A stretch of 64,000 bases of DNA from an uncultured Bacteroidales bacterium (lineage in GTDB: Bacteria > Bacteroidota > Bacteroidia > Bacteroidales > UBA932): assembly GCA_949296645.1 (NCBI GenBank), contig CASFPH010000005.1, positions 20,417 through 84,416 of the forward strand, written 5' to 3'. A program made the position numbers and the translations under genes. Each line of letters opens with the position of its first letter. The stretch's first letter is position 1. Shown here piece by piece: positions 25,907-35,537 of the stretch. The notes beneath the pieces were generated by a model. It searched no databases. It had not been told where the DNA came from and was given only the letters and a program-made list of their open reading frames with translations.

Positions 25907-27211
25907 TTACTGATTACACTTTGCAGATGCTATGGCATCATTATATACATCTATTATCTTCAATGCCGCATTCTCCCACTTCAGTTTGTCCACCTCATCA
26001 TATCCGTCCCTTCCGGTAACTTTTGCGAGGGCCGGATATGACAACAGAGCATATATGGCATCGGCAAGAGCATCGACATCCCAATAATCAACTTTGATGG
26101 AATGCTTGAGGACTTCCGCCACACCGGACTGCTTGGATATTATGGTAGGCACTCCTGAACGCATGGCCTCAAGTGGAGAAATACCGAAAGGTTCCGATAC
26201 CGAAGGCATTACATACACATCACTGTAATTGAACATCTTCTGTACCTCATCCCCTTTAAGGAAACCGGTAAAATGGAACTTTGTAGCCATTTTAAGCTGT
26301 GCCACCCTGCGGATCGAGCGTCCGAACATGTCTCCGCTTCCCGCCATCACGAACCTCACGTCAGGATAGCGCTTAAGAACCTTGCTTGCCGCTTCGATAA
26401 AATACTCAGGACCTTTCTGATAGGTTATACGTCCAAGGAAAGTGACAATCTTTTCCTTCACCCCTCTTGTCACCGAGATATCCTTCCTGTTCTGGAAATC
26501 CACGGCATTATGCACCGTAAAAACCTTTGACGGATCGATACCGTATTTGTTTATCACGATATTCCTCGTCAGATTGCTGACGGTTATGACACGGTCGGCC
26601 ACCTCCATGCCGCGCTTCTCGATATCGAAAACCTGCGTATTGACGTTTTCACCGCTCCTGTCATATTCGGTAGCATGAACATGTATGACAAGAGGTTTGC
26701 CGGAAATCTTTTTTGCAACTATTCCGGCGGTATAGGTAAGCCAGTCATGTGCATGTATGACATCGAAATGCTGACTGGAAGCTATTGTTCCTGCGACCAT
26801 TGCATATCTGGCAACCTCTTCCATAAGATTGGAACCGTATTTGCCAGAGAATTCGAACTTGTTTCGATAGACAATCCTTCCCGTCCTTTCACCTTCCTTG
26901 ACACTACGGTTCACTTCACGCTCAAATGTTTCCGGATCAAGATAAGGAACAAGATTGGAGCCTATCTCCATAAAATTCACGTTTTTCCAGTACTCTTCAT
27001 AATCGGAGAACGTATTTACAACTTCAACGTCGCTGGCATTTATTATTCTGACAGCAGACTGATCCTCATCACCGCCCGCCTTGGGCATTACAAAAAGGAC
27101 ATCAACCCCATGCTTTGCCAGACCCTTTGTCAAACCATAGCATGCAGTACCAAGTCCTCCTGCAATATGCGGAGGAAATTCCCAACCGAACATCAAGACT
27201 CTTACACTCAT
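25907..27211 (-). CDS. GT4-type glycosyltransferase in the glycogen operon
   Basis: 434 residues. Starts VRVLMFGWEFPPHIAGGLGTACYGL, the glycine-rich acceptor loop of GT4/GT5-like glucan transferases; VIHAHDWLTY, VTFLGRITYQKGPEYFIEAA and the donor motif VSEPFGISPLEAMRSG (E-x7-E) follow. It resembles Bacteroidota glycogen-cluster transferases and could use ADP- or UDP-glucose to prime or extend glucan. Its ATG overlaps the stop of the debranching enzyme gene (ATGA), so translation is probably coupled. Acceptor not determined. Confidence 0.88.
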   Translation of the reverse strand: MSVRVLMFGWEFPPHIAGGLGTACYGLTKGLAKHGVDVLFVMPKAGGDEDQSAVRIINASDVEVVNTFSDYEEYWKNVNFMEIGSNLVPYLDPETFEREVNRSVKEGERTGRIVYRNKFEFSGKYGSNLMEEVARYAMVAGTIASSQHFDVIHAHDWLTYTAGIVAKKISGKPLVIHVHATEYDRSGENVNTQVFDIEKRGMEVADRVITVSNLTRNIVINKYGIDPSKVFTVHNAVDFQNRKDISVTRGVKEKIVTFLGRITYQKGPEYFIEAASKVLKRYPDVRFVMAGSGDMFGRSIRRVAQLKMATKFHFTGFLKGDEVQKMFNYSDVYVMPSVSEPFGISPLEAMRSGVPTIISKQSGVAEVLKHSIKVDYWDVDALADAIYALLSYPALAKVTGRDGYDEVDKLKWENAALKIIDVYNDAIASAKCNQ

Positions 27212-29160
27212 GATTTTCTCTCCATTTTATCCACCATATCAATACTTCTCAGAATTTCCCCCACACTCCAGGCCTGCGATATGCTTCCGCCAGGCAGATA
27301 TGGAGGATTACCGTCGTAAACTTCGGACACAGAACAAACACCTGCATCAGTCATGTCTTCCTCAAATCCCGAAAGCAATTCCTTTGCCACAGGGACAAAC
27401 TGTTTTCCGTAAAGTTTAAGCTGGGCTTCGATATACGCCCCGAGCAGCCATGGCCATACGGTTCCCTGATGATATGCACGGTCCCTCTCATTCTGATTAC
27501 CCTCATAGCGTCCCTTATACCTTTCATCCTCAGGAGAAAGAGTCCTCAAACCTTTCGGAGTTAGCAAAACGGAAGATATTACATCCAGAACGCTTTTTTT
27601 CATATCATCAGTCAGCGGCGAATAAGGAAGGGAACATGCAAATACCTGATTTGGTCTTACACTCATGTCCCGTTCTCCTTCACCGGCACAGTCCGCAAGA
27701 TAGCCGGCAGCATCATCCCAGAAAACTTCCGTAAAAGACCTGCCTATAATTTCCGGCAGATGCTTCCAGTTTTCGACGAAAACCTTGTCGCCTGCCTTTT
27801 CGGCCAATTCCAGCGTCCAGCATACTGCATTGTACCATAACGCATTTATTTCTACTGCATAACCTGCACGTGGAGTTACAGGCATTCCTTCCACAACGGC
27901 ATCCATCCATGTCAGGGCCTTTCCCGGGACATATGACCAAATAAGGCCGTTTCCCTTCATAACACCTTCCGGATTGATTCCTTTCCTGTAGGCTTCAAGT
28001 ACAGACTTCATCTTTACGGAATAGTCCTTCCATAATTTACAGTCGTCATCAAGCGCCATCGCATACTGCTGCAAAGCAAAGAAGAACCACAGGGGAGCAT
28101 CCACCGAATTATATGCCGCATTCTCACCCTTTCCTATATTCGGAAACAATCCGTTACGCATTTGCCTGCACATTGTATCAATAACAGCCTTGCATGTTTT
28201 CAGATCTTTCCCTGCAGAAAGCGTTATACCCGGCAGCGCGATGAAAGTATCGCGACCCCATCTTCCGAACCATGGATAACCTGCCACTACTTCAGTATCC
28301 TTGCCTTCCTTCACGATAAACTGGGAAGCCGAATATTCAAGGCATTTTCTGAAACTGTCACGCGATTTCCTCTTTTTAAGGGTGGTTTCGAATTTCCTTT
28401 TCAGACCGGAAACCGCTGCAGGAGCAAGGGAAGCGGAAAACACCACACTTTCCCCTTTTCTGATAGGAAATTCGAAATAGCCCGGAACATAAAGATCTTC
28501 AGTATAATCATACCCTCTTTCCTTTTCTTCCAGGTATTCGACGTTCCTGTACCAGTCCGGAGATCCGATAAAATCATTTTCCTTACTGAGCTGCATGTTG
28601 AGTGCAGGATATCCGGCATACAACCTCGAACTTATCCCGTTTTCAACCTTCTCGTACCTGACATTTGCATACATGTTCTCATGACACAATTCATGACGGC
28701 TTCTGAAAGCAAGATACGGTTTGAGTCTCAGAACCGTGTCCGAATGAGCATCTACAAGGGTGTATCTGATAAGCAGCTGCGGTTCATTATGCACCAGAAG
28801 AAACTCTTTCTTAAGAACGACACCCCCTACCCTGTAGACTATGAAAAAATGCGGATCGTACTCAAGGTCCACGATATACTTGTGTCCCCTCGGTTCATAG
28901 ACGCCCGGATATTTGTGTATCCCGAGATTGAATGGCTGACCGTGCTGTATCACGGTTTCATCAAGAGATGAAAGCAGCACATGATTCTCGCCTCCGAACT
29001 GATCGATGGGAACAACCAGCAGCCCGTGATATTTTCTGGTATTGCAACATACCACGGTGGTTGAAAGATACCCGCCTGCCCTGTTTGTGGCAAGCACTTC
29101 TCTCTTGAGCGCATACTCAAGATTGACAAGTTTTTCCTTATTGAATTTAAGATATCCCAT
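27208..29160 (-). CDS. Glycogen debranching enzyme (amylo-alpha-1,6-glucosidase, GH133-like)
   Basis: 650 residues from the ATG at 29160. The frame stays open upstream into the branching enzyme gene, but MGYLKFNKEKLVNLEYALKREVLATNRAGGYLSTTV is the usual start of the GDE N-terminal domain. The N-terminal beta domain spans about 1-250, and the catalytic (alpha/alpha)6 barrel the rest, with GRWGRDTFIALPGITLSAG and HQGTVWPWLLGAYIEA. It removes alpha-1,6 branch stubs. 28 bp separate it from the branching enzyme gene. The enzyme is shorter than eukaryotic bifunctional debranchers and lacks the GH13 transferase half. Confidence 0.92.
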   Translation of the reverse strand: MGYLKFNKEKLVNLEYALKREVLATNRAGGYLSTTVVCCNTRKYHGLLVVPIDQFGGENHVLLSSLDETVIQHGQPFNLGIHKYPGVYEPRGHKYIVDLEYDPHFFIVYRVGGVVLKKEFLLVHNEPQLLIRYTLVDAHSDTVLRLKPYLAFRSRHELCHENMYANVRYEKVENGISSRLYAGYPALNMQLSKENDFIGSPDWYRNVEYLEEKERGYDYTEDLYVPGYFEFPIRKGESVVFSASLAPAAVSGLKRKFETTLKKRKSRDSFRKCLEYSASQFIVKEGKDTEVVAGYPWFGRWGRDTFIALPGITLSAGKDLKTCKAVIDTMCRQMRNGLFPNIGKGENAAYNSVDAPLWFFFALQQYAMALDDDCKLWKDYSVKMKSVLEAYRKGINPEGVMKGNGLIWSYVPGKALTWMDAVVEGMPVTPRAGYAVEINALWYNAVCWTLELAEKAGDKVFVENWKHLPEIIGRSFTEVFWDDAAGYLADCAGEGERDMSVRPNQVFACSLPYSPLTDDMKKSVLDVISSVLLTPKGLRTLSPEDERYKGRYEGNQNERDRAYHQGTVWPWLLGAYIEAQLKLYGKQFVPVAKELLSGFEEDMTDAGVCSVSEVYDGNPPYLPGGSISQAWSVGEILRSIDMVDKMERKS

Positions 29161-29188
29161 ATATATATTGTTTTTACTTTGTTTCCAC

Positions 29189-31159
29189 TCATTTACGCTC
29201 ATATACGATTCCCGACCTCGACGGCAGATACAGGGAAATCCGTCCTCTTCCAGGAGAAACATACCTGCTGAAATGTTCTGCAGACGCCGAATTTCTTCCG
29301 AATCCTGCATAACGCATGTCATCGGTATCCAGAACAGCCGTATATTTTCCCGAAGGTGCATCGAATTCATAATCCGGGAAAGATCTGTCAGGACTGAAAT
29401 TGAATGCAAACAGATAGTTTCCCCTCATGAAAATCAGTATCTGATTTTCATTATCCCTGACAAGAGGCCCAGGAGAGTATGACAAAATGTCAGAAGAGAC
29501 CGCGAAATGTATCATATCCTTGTCGAAAAGATTAAGAAAGCGAAACTTAAGGTTCCTGTCATCGACCAGGCTCCACAATCTCCTGGCATGGTCATAACTC
29601 CATCCGTTGCCCTCTCTTGGAAAATCTATCCATTCCGGATGCCCCCATTCGTTTCCCATGAATGTCAGATAGCCGTCCCCTGCCGTTCCAAGCGTAAGAA
29701 GCCTTATCATCTTGTGCAGGGCCATTCCCCTCTCTATGACAACATTTCCTTCAGAAACGCCCATGGAATCATATATTTCCTTGTCCACCAGTCTGAAAAA
29801 GATCGTCTTGTCCCCGACAAGAGCCTGATCATGGCTTTCGGCATAGCTTATGGTATGCTCGTCAGCCCTTTTGTTCGTAAGTTCATAAAATATATCACCC
29901 ACGTGCCATTCCTCGTCCTTTTTTTCCTTTATGATCTTTATCCAGTAATCAGGAACGCCCATACTCATCCTGAAATCAAACCCCATGCCGCCGTCTTCAA
30001 TCGGGGATGCAAGCCCGGGCATGCCGCTCACATCTTCGGCTATGGTAACGGCTTCACTGTTCACACTGTGGATAAGACGGTTGGCAAGAGCCAGATACAC
30101 TATTGCATTTTCATCCTGATTACCGTCATAGTACATATTGTAATCCGTAAAACTGCGTTCTATTCCATGATCGAGATATATCATGCTCGTTATGCCGTCG
30201 AAACGGAAACCGTCAAACCTGAACTCTTCAAGCCAATATTTACAATTGGAGAGCAGGAAATTCACGACCTCCGGTCTGCCGTAGTCGAAACATCTCGAAT
30301 TCCAGAGAGGATGCCATCCCCTTTCTCCAGGATAAAAATACTGATGATCTGAGCCGTCGAACCGTCCGAGTCCTTCAAGCTCGTTGCTGACGGAATGGGA
30401 ATGCACTATATCCATTATGACACTTATTCCGAGACCGTGCGCCTCGTCGATAAGTTCCCTGAGTTCGTCAGGAGTACCGAACCTCGAACTTACCGCAAAG
30501 AAATTGGCCACCTGATAGCCGAAAGAGCCATAGTAAGGGTGTTCCTGTATGGCCATAAGCTGGATGGTATTGTACCCCAGCTCAGCAATTCTCGGGAGCA
30601 CATACACACGAAACTCAGTAAATGTGGACACCTTCCTTCTTTCGGTGGACATACCGATATGCGCCTCATAGATAAGCGGATGATCCTTCCTTTTCGGAAC
30701 AGGATGCTTCATTACATACGGTTTGTCGGGATTCCATACCTGTGCACTGAACACCTTGGTATACTCATCCTGCACCATCCTGTTGCCATGCGACGGAAGA
30801 CGTTCTCCGCACCCTCCGTCCCATTCCACCATCAGCCTGTACAGATCGCCGTGTGACAGTACGTTTTCCGGCAGATATATCTCCCAGTTTCCGTTACCTA
30901 CGTTGTCCAGTCTGAAATCAGGATGGACACGCCAGCCGTCAAATTCCCCGAGAAGATATATTGCCGTGGCTCCAGGAGCCCATTCCCTGAAAACCCAGCC
31001 GCTGTCAGTCTTGTGTAATCCGTAATACAGATAAGAATCACAGGCTCCGTCTCCGCCCAAAAAACAGTTCGCGGCATCCGCAATCATCCTGTGTCTGCGT
31101 TCTATCGTTGACCCGTAATCCTTAAGCATCGGATCATGTTCCAATAATCTCAATGACAT
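29189..31159 (-). CDS. glgB: 1,4-alpha-glucan branching enzyme (GH13, eukaryote-like subfamily)
   Basis: 656 residues from the ATG at 31159 (MSLRLLEHDPMLKDYGSTIERR); an in-frame ATG at 31192 would add 11 residues. A CBM48 domain comes first (GWVFREWAPGATAIYLLGEFDGW), then the GH13 barrel with DIVHSHSVSNELEGLGRFDGSDHQYF, nucleophile Asp321 in DGFRFDGITSMIY, TIAEDVSGMPG and SYAESHDQALVGDK. These segments are nearer to eukaryotic GBE1 than to proteobacterial GlgB, which is usual in Bacteroidota. It makes alpha-1,6 branches. First gene of the glycogen operon. Confidence 0.93.
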   Translation of the reverse strand: MSLRLLEHDPMLKDYGSTIERRHRMIADAANCFLGGDGACDSYLYYGLHKTDSGWVFREWAPGATAIYLLGEFDGWRVHPDFRLDNVGNGNWEIYLPENVLSHGDLYRLMVEWDGGCGERLPSHGNRMVQDEYTKVFSAQVWNPDKPYVMKHPVPKRKDHPLIYEAHIGMSTERRKVSTFTEFRVYVLPRIAELGYNTIQLMAIQEHPYYGSFGYQVANFFAVSSRFGTPDELRELIDEAHGLGISVIMDIVHSHSVSNELEGLGRFDGSDHQYFYPGERGWHPLWNSRCFDYGRPEVVNFLLSNCKYWLEEFRFDGFRFDGITSMIYLDHGIERSFTDYNMYYDGNQDENAIVYLALANRLIHSVNSEAVTIAEDVSGMPGLASPIEDGGMGFDFRMSMGVPDYWIKIIKEKKDEEWHVGDIFYELTNKRADEHTISYAESHDQALVGDKTIFFRLVDKEIYDSMGVSEGNVVIERGMALHKMIRLLTLGTAGDGYLTFMGNEWGHPEWIDFPREGNGWSYDHARRLWSLVDDRNLKFRFLNLFDKDMIHFAVSSDILSYSPGPLVRDNENQILIFMRGNYLFAFNFSPDRSFPDYEFDAPSGKYTAVLDTDDMRYAGFGRNSASAEHFSRYVSPGRGRISLYLPSRSGIVYERK

Positions 31160-31230
31160 ATTCCGTTCCCTCCCTATATCTTTTTCCGGCAAAAGAAAAC
31201 ATTATTTGAATAACATTACAAGATATACAT

Positions 31231-31238
31231 CAAATTTA
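31231..31238 (-). promoter_or_regulatory. Possible -7 box of the glycogen operon (TAAATTTG)
   Basis: Minus-strand TAAATTTG matches TAnnTTTG, 71 bp before the branching enzyme ATG, in the 152-bp divergent region. No -33 box at the expected distance. Confidence 0.35.
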
Positions 31239-31279
31239 ACAAAAAATTCAGACAAAGAGACATATAAAATATAAAACAT

Positions 31280-31287
31280 TATATTTG
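31280..31287 (+). promoter_or_regulatory. Bacteroidota -7 box TATATTTG
   Basis: Exact TATATTTG, 24 bp before the BPL_N lipoprotein ATG; implies a leader of only 15-20 nt. Confidence 0.55.
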
Positions 31288-31311
31288 CATCACAACCAAA
31301 AACATCCTGAA

Positions 31312-32433
31312 ATGAAAAAACTTGCAGTTCTATTCATTCTCTCGGCTGCAACAGTGCTGATATCGGCATGCAGTCATGAAAAAATCAAGGTCGGAGTATT
31401 TCGGGGAGACGGAGGGGCAGCTACATGCATACGCGAAACCATGGCGGCTCTCAGCGTGGATTCAGGCATTGAAGCAATGATAATAACATCATCCGACATA
31501 TCCGGAGGCATACTGGACGGACTGGATGCGATAGTCATACCCGGAGGAGGAGGCACCAGGCAATACCTGAACCTCGGGGAAGCCAACCGCAACCGGATAA
31601 AGGAATTTATTGGAAAGGGCGGAGGTGCCGTAGGGATATGCGCCGGAGCATATCTCTTCTCAGAAACACCAGGGTATGCATCCATGTCATTGAACGGTGC
31701 AAAAGCCATTGACATAGAACATGACAACCGGGGACACGGAATGGCAAAATTCACCCTTAACGGGGAAGGCAGAAAGATATTCCCGGAACTCGCAGACAAA
31801 GACACTTGCTTCGTCATATACTATGAAGGTCCCGTATTCGTAAAAAACGAATCATCCGAAATACAATACGACACATTTGCCATAATGGAAAGCGATGTAC
31901 ATGAAGAAGGTAATGCCCCTTCAGGCATGACCGACGGCAAACCGTTCTTTATTGGAAACGACTACGGCAAAGGAAGGGTGTTCAGTTCGATAGCCCATCC
32001 TGAAGCAACACCGGGAATGATATGGATGATCCCGAGAATGGTGAGATGGACATTGAAGGCCGAATTAAAGAAATACCCTGAAAATGTAACACGACCAGCT
32101 GTAGAACCATATGAAATACTGATGAGTCAGGAAGATCTGAGATATGAGGCTTCCCTTTACAAGGTTTTTCTCTATGGAAAGGAGCAGGAAAAATTGCTTG
32201 CACTTGACTGGCTGCAGGCCCATTATTCATGGGATGCGAAAAACTGGCTTCAGGGCCTGCTTTACGATGCATCCCCGAAAGTAAGGGCCAGGGCGGCGCA
32301 ATATCTCGCATCTACACATTACCTGTCGTTTCTGGAGGATGTCCGGGCCGCATATTCGAACGAAAACGACACTGACGCAAGGAAATCCATAGGGAAATCC
32401 CTTGATATTCTCGAAAAACTCAAATCGAAATGA
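31312..32433 (+). CDS. BPL_N-domain (glutamine-amidotransferase-like) lipoprotein with HEAT-like tail
   Basis: 373 residues from the ATG at 31312; lipobox LISAC (Cys20). Residues about 25-260 are a class I glutamine-amidotransferase-like domain of the BPL_N kind (VIPGGGGTRQYLNLGEANRNRIKEF; GGAVGICAGAYLFS, with the nucleophile-elbow Cys; VFSSIAHPEATPG). The last 90 residues form short paired helices (LLYDASPKVRARAAQYLAS) like HEAT repeats. An exported lipoprotein cannot be a biotin ligase; function unknown. Its stop overlaps the next start (ATGA), so the two are coupled. Confidence 0.75.
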   Translation: MKKLAVLFILSAATVLISACSHEKIKVGVFRGDGGAATCIRETMAALSVDSGIEAMIITSSDISGGILDGLDAIVIPGGGGTRQYLNLGEANRNRIKEFIGKGGGAVGICAGAYLFSETPGYASMSLNGAKAIDIEHDNRGHGMAKFTLNGEGRKIFPELADKDTCFVIYYEGPVFVKNESSEIQYDTFAIMESDVHEEGNAPSGMTDGKPFFIGNDYGKGRVFSSIAHPEATPGMIWMIPRMVRWTLKAELKKYPENVTRPAVEPYEILMSQEDLRYEASLYKVFLYGKEQEKLLALDWLQAHYSWDAKNWLQGLLYDASPKVRARAAQYLASTHYLSFLEDVRAAYSNENDTDARKSIGKSLDILEKLKSK

Positions 32434-33293
32434 AATACAATAATATAACAGCCCTGTACTTCAGTCCCACCCTCACGACTGCAAAGATCGTGAGGGTAAT
32501 TTCATATTCAGCCGGAAAGGAACTCGGAATCCCCGTAAAAGAAAAGGATATAACATCAGCGGCACAAAGAAAAGAAAAAATACGGTTCCGCCATGGAGAT
32601 ATAGTGATATTCGGCTCCCCGGTATATATCGGAAGAATGCCGAATCTCATATCACCATATTACAGAACAATAAATGGGTACGGTGCAATCGGTATACCTG
32701 TAGTACTTTACGGAAACAGGAACTACGACGATGGACTCATCGAACTCAGAGATATCATGGCCGGAAATGGATTCAGTATCCCAGCCGCCGCGGCATTTGT
32801 CGGGGAACACTCATTTTCACGGAAACTGGCGGCAGGAAGGCCGGATACAGGAGACATGAAAAAGGCGGAAGAGTTCGGAAAGACAATCGCACGCACTCTT
32901 GACGAAAATGCAGAAACATATGAGACACCACATATTGTCGATGTTCCGGGAACCCCTTACCCTTACGGAGGATTCTACAGAGCCACGGACATGCAGGGAA
33001 AACCCGTAGATATCCGCAAGGTAAAACCGGTAACAGACAATATTCTGTGCAATGAATGCGGTCTGTGTGCTGAAATATGCCCGATGGGGGCAATAGACAG
33101 GAATGATTTCTCGCAAACACCGGGAATATGCATAAAATGCGGAGCCTGCATAAAAAGATGTCCTGCCGGAGCGAAAAGCATTGCGGACTCCATATACATG
33201 AGCCATCTTGCAGTTCTTGAAGAAAAGTTCGGCGGCATCAGGCGAGAGCCGGAAATATTTATCGCCGATAGGAACTTCTTATCCACGCCTTGA
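32430..33293 (+). CDS. EFR1-type flavodoxin-ferredoxin protein
   Basis: 287 residues. Residues about 1-170 are flavodoxin-like (ALYFSPTLTTAKIVRVIS as FMN phosphate loop; GSPVYIGRMPNLISPYYRTI), and about 200-250 carry two [4Fe-4S] motifs: CNECGLCAEICPMGAID and CIKCGACIKRCPAGAKS. This is the EFR1 (Fe-S/flavodoxin) family, cytosolic electron-transfer proteins of unknown partner. Translationally coupled to the BPL_N lipoprotein, an odd pairing. Its 3' end overlaps the convergent GT2 gene by 35 bp. Confidence 0.85.
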   Translation: MKYNNITALYFSPTLTTAKIVRVISYSAGKELGIPVKEKDITSAAQRKEKIRFRHGDIVIFGSPVYIGRMPNLISPYYRTINGYGAIGIPVVLYGNRNYDDGLIELRDIMAGNGFSIPAAAAFVGEHSFSRKLAAGRPDTGDMKKAEEFGKTIARTLDENAETYETPHIVDVPGTPYPYGGFYRATDMQGKPVDIRKVKPVTDNILCNECGLCAEICPMGAIDRNDFSQTPGICIKCGACIKRCPAGAKSIADSIYMSHLAVLEEKFGGIRREPEIFIADRNFLSTP

Positions 33294-34068
33294 TATAGAA
33301 AGGCACGGATGACGGTCTTTTAATAAGATTATGCAGAAGGAAATAGAGCTTTACGAGAAAATACTCGAATGAAGAAAAGTATTTTCTGAAAAACAGTCTG
33401 TTGGATTTCTGCACTACTATTTCACGTTCAAGTGCGTTCCATCTGTTGCTGCTGCTTCCTCCTCCGAGATGATAAATTTCGGAAGAAAGGCTTCTTATCG
33501 GAATGGAAGCGAGCCACAATCTGTAAAAGAAATCAAGATCTTCGGCATACAGGAAATAATCCTCGCACCAACCGCCCAGTTTTTCGAAATTGCCGCGCGA
33601 TATTATGACTGAGGCCCCCTTGTACCAGAACCTTGCCTTTTTCCTTCTGAAATTCCAGAAGAATATGTCCCTGAGCGAAGGAATCGGCATCATGTCGTTT
33701 TCATGCGAACCGTCAGCATTTATAAGTGGGTTAACATATACATACGACGGTTCGGCCACAGCCTTTTCATAATCGGACTCCATAGCGGAGGTAATTTCAG
33801 TATCCGGATTCAGAAAATGCAGTATTTCCCCGGATGAAATTCCGGCAGCCATATTGTTTGCCCTGGAAAAGCCCAGATTGGCACCGGTCCTGAGAAGAAT
33901 AAAACGCCTGTCGCTCCAGAAGGAAGAGCAAAGGGAAACAGATTCATCTTGAGAAGCATTGTCGGCCACAATCACTTCGTACTCGCATGCAAGCGACCTC
34001 CTTATACTGTCCAGAGCATTGAAAAGCAATTTTCCCGTATTATAGTTGACAATTATTATGGAAATCAT
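33259..34068 (-). CDS. GT2 family glycosyltransferase (rhamnosyltransferase-like)
   Basis: 269 residues. GT-A fold start IIIVNYNTGKLLFNALDSIRR, VIVADNASQDES, and the DxD-like DTEI in HFLNPDTEITS, then FLYAEDLDFFYRLW (catalytic-base region). Such enzymes add sugars to O-antigen or exopolysaccharide repeats. The start overlaps the flippase stop (ATGA). Last gene of the three-gene polysaccharide unit. Confidence 0.9.
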   Translation of the reverse strand: MISIIIVNYNTGKLLFNALDSIRRSLACEYEVIVADNASQDESVSLCSSFWSDRRFILLRTGANLGFSRANNMAAGISSGEILHFLNPDTEITSAMESDYEKAVAEPSYVYVNPLINADGSHENDMMPIPSLRDIFFWNFRRKKARFWYKGASVIISRGNFEKLGGWCEDYFLYAEDLDFFYRLWLASIPIRSLSSEIYHLGGGSSSNRWNALEREIVVQKSNRLFFRKYFSSFEYFLVKLYFLLHNLIKRPSSVPFYIKAWIRSSYRR

Positions 34069-35525
34069 TTTCGGCCTCCGAATTTTGACAATGCCTTAAG
34101 CAGAATATTACGGATATCATAATATTCTTCGCATCTGTAGACTTTCTCATACATGAATATCACTATCGCCGCTCCAGCGGCAACCTGGACCGCAAGTTCC
34201 AGCCAGTACGGCAGACCGGCAAGCGACACCGGCCATACGGCGCACATCATGACAAGAGATATTGCAAGAACAGGAAGCACATCCCTCATATGATCGGCAA
34301 AGGAGTATTCCATCACCTTGGATACTGAAATTCCCGTAATGACGAAGACTATGAAATGCACACCTACCATACCCCAGAGCAGTGCATCTATGCTTATATA
34401 GATACCAAGCAGTACAGGCACCACGGCCAGAACCGTTTTCAGAATTTCAAGATAAAGGGTAAGATCCGAACGCCCGTTGGCGTTTATCATGTTGCCCCCG
34501 CACATTATGACAGGGACAAACAGGCCCGAAAGGCACAATATCCTGAGATAGTGTACTGCGGGAATCCACTGGTCTCCGAACAGGGTAAGGATGGCAGCGT
34601 CAGCTACGGCTATCAGCCCGGCTACGGAAGTAAATGAAATGAGAACCGTAGTCCTGAGGACCTTCCTGTAGGCCCGTACCTGCCTTTCCTTCTCGTCCTG
34701 AATAGATGCCAGAACCGGAAAACTCACTCTCTGCATCACCAGAGCCACATTTTGAGTAACCATATTTCTGAATTTGTCAGCTCTTGAATACTGTCCCAGC
34801 ACGGAAGCGGTATATACCTTTCCTATGATTATCGAATATATCTCGTTCCACACTATGCCTATTATGGAAGCCAGCTGCAGCCTTCCTCCGAATGCGAACA
34901 TCTCCTTGAGACTGCTCCAGGAAAAACGAAGAGAAGGTTTCCATTCCGAGAACAACCAGAGCAAAAGTGCCGTTATTCCGGCTCTGGATATCTGCAGGGC
35001 TACCAGGCTCCACACACCGAAACCAGCGTAAGCCATCCATATGCTGACAACCCCGCTTACAAAAGAAGAAAGCAGAGAAATTACAGCCTGTGTCCTGAAA
35101 TCTATTTTTTTTATGAATATTGCCTTCTGGACAATGGCAGCGGCAGATATAAGAATGGAAAGTCCGAGAACCCTGACCATCGGAACCAGAACCGGCTGAT
35201 TGAAAAACGAAGCTATATACGGAGATGAAAAATAAAGCACTCCATAAAGCAGAAGGGCCGTAGCGAAATTGAAATAAAAGACAGTATCCAGATCACCCCC
35301 GGAAAGATTTTTCTTTCTTGTAAGAGCAGCCGTAAAGCCGCTGTCAACCAAGGAAGTCGACAGTGTAATGAATATTGCGGTCATACCGACCAATCCGAAT
35401 TCGGACGGAGTAAGCAGGCGTGCAAGTACAAGATTGACAAGTGCGAGAAGTCCGGTACCAGCGACATTCTCCACGAATCCCCAGCTTACTCCCTTGGCCG
35501 TCTTATGCTTAAGTTCTCCTTCCAT
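34065..35525 (-). CDS. Wzx-type polysaccharide flippase (MOP/PST family)
   Basis: 486 residues with about 12-14 membrane segments. The start (KTAKGVSWGFVENVAGTGLLALVNLVLARLLTPSEFGLVGMTAIFITL) and the RADKFRNMVTQNVALVMQRVSFPVLASIQD loop are those of WzxC-like transporters that flip lipid-linked glycan units across the inner membrane. It lies 12 bp after the GT4 gene and overlaps GT2, so the three form an operon. Confidence 0.92.
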   Translation of the reverse strand: MEGELKHKTAKGVSWGFVENVAGTGLLALVNLVLARLLTPSEFGLVGMTAIFITLSTSLVDSGFTAALTRKKNLSGGDLDTVFYFNFATALLLYGVLYFSSPYIASFFNQPVLVPMVRVLGLSILISAAAIVQKAIFIKKIDFRTQAVISLLSSFVSGVVSIWMAYAGFGVWSLVALQISRAGITALLLWLFSEWKPSLRFSWSSLKEMFAFGGRLQLASIIGIVWNEIYSIIIGKVYTASVLGQYSRADKFRNMVTQNVALVMQRVSFPVLASIQDEKERQVRAYRKVLRTTVLISFTSVAGLIAVADAAILTLFGDQWIPAVHYLRILCLSGLFVPVIMCGGNMINANGRSDLTLYLEILKTVLAVVPVLLGIYISIDALLWGMVGVHFIVFVITGISVSKVMEYSFADHMRDVLPVLAISLVMMCAVWPVSLAGLPYWLELAVQVAAGAAIVIFMYEKVYRCEEYYDIRNILLKALSKFGGRK

Positions 35526-35537
35526 GTTGATTTACAA

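Noticed and set aside
28162..28971. 269-codon plus-strand frame opposite the debranching enzyme gene
   Set aside because: Same reason: mirror of a conserved catalytic domain.
29507..30352. 281-codon plus-strand frame opposite the branching enzyme gene
   Set aside because: Antisense to well-conserved GH13 coding sequence; no domain, no promoter.
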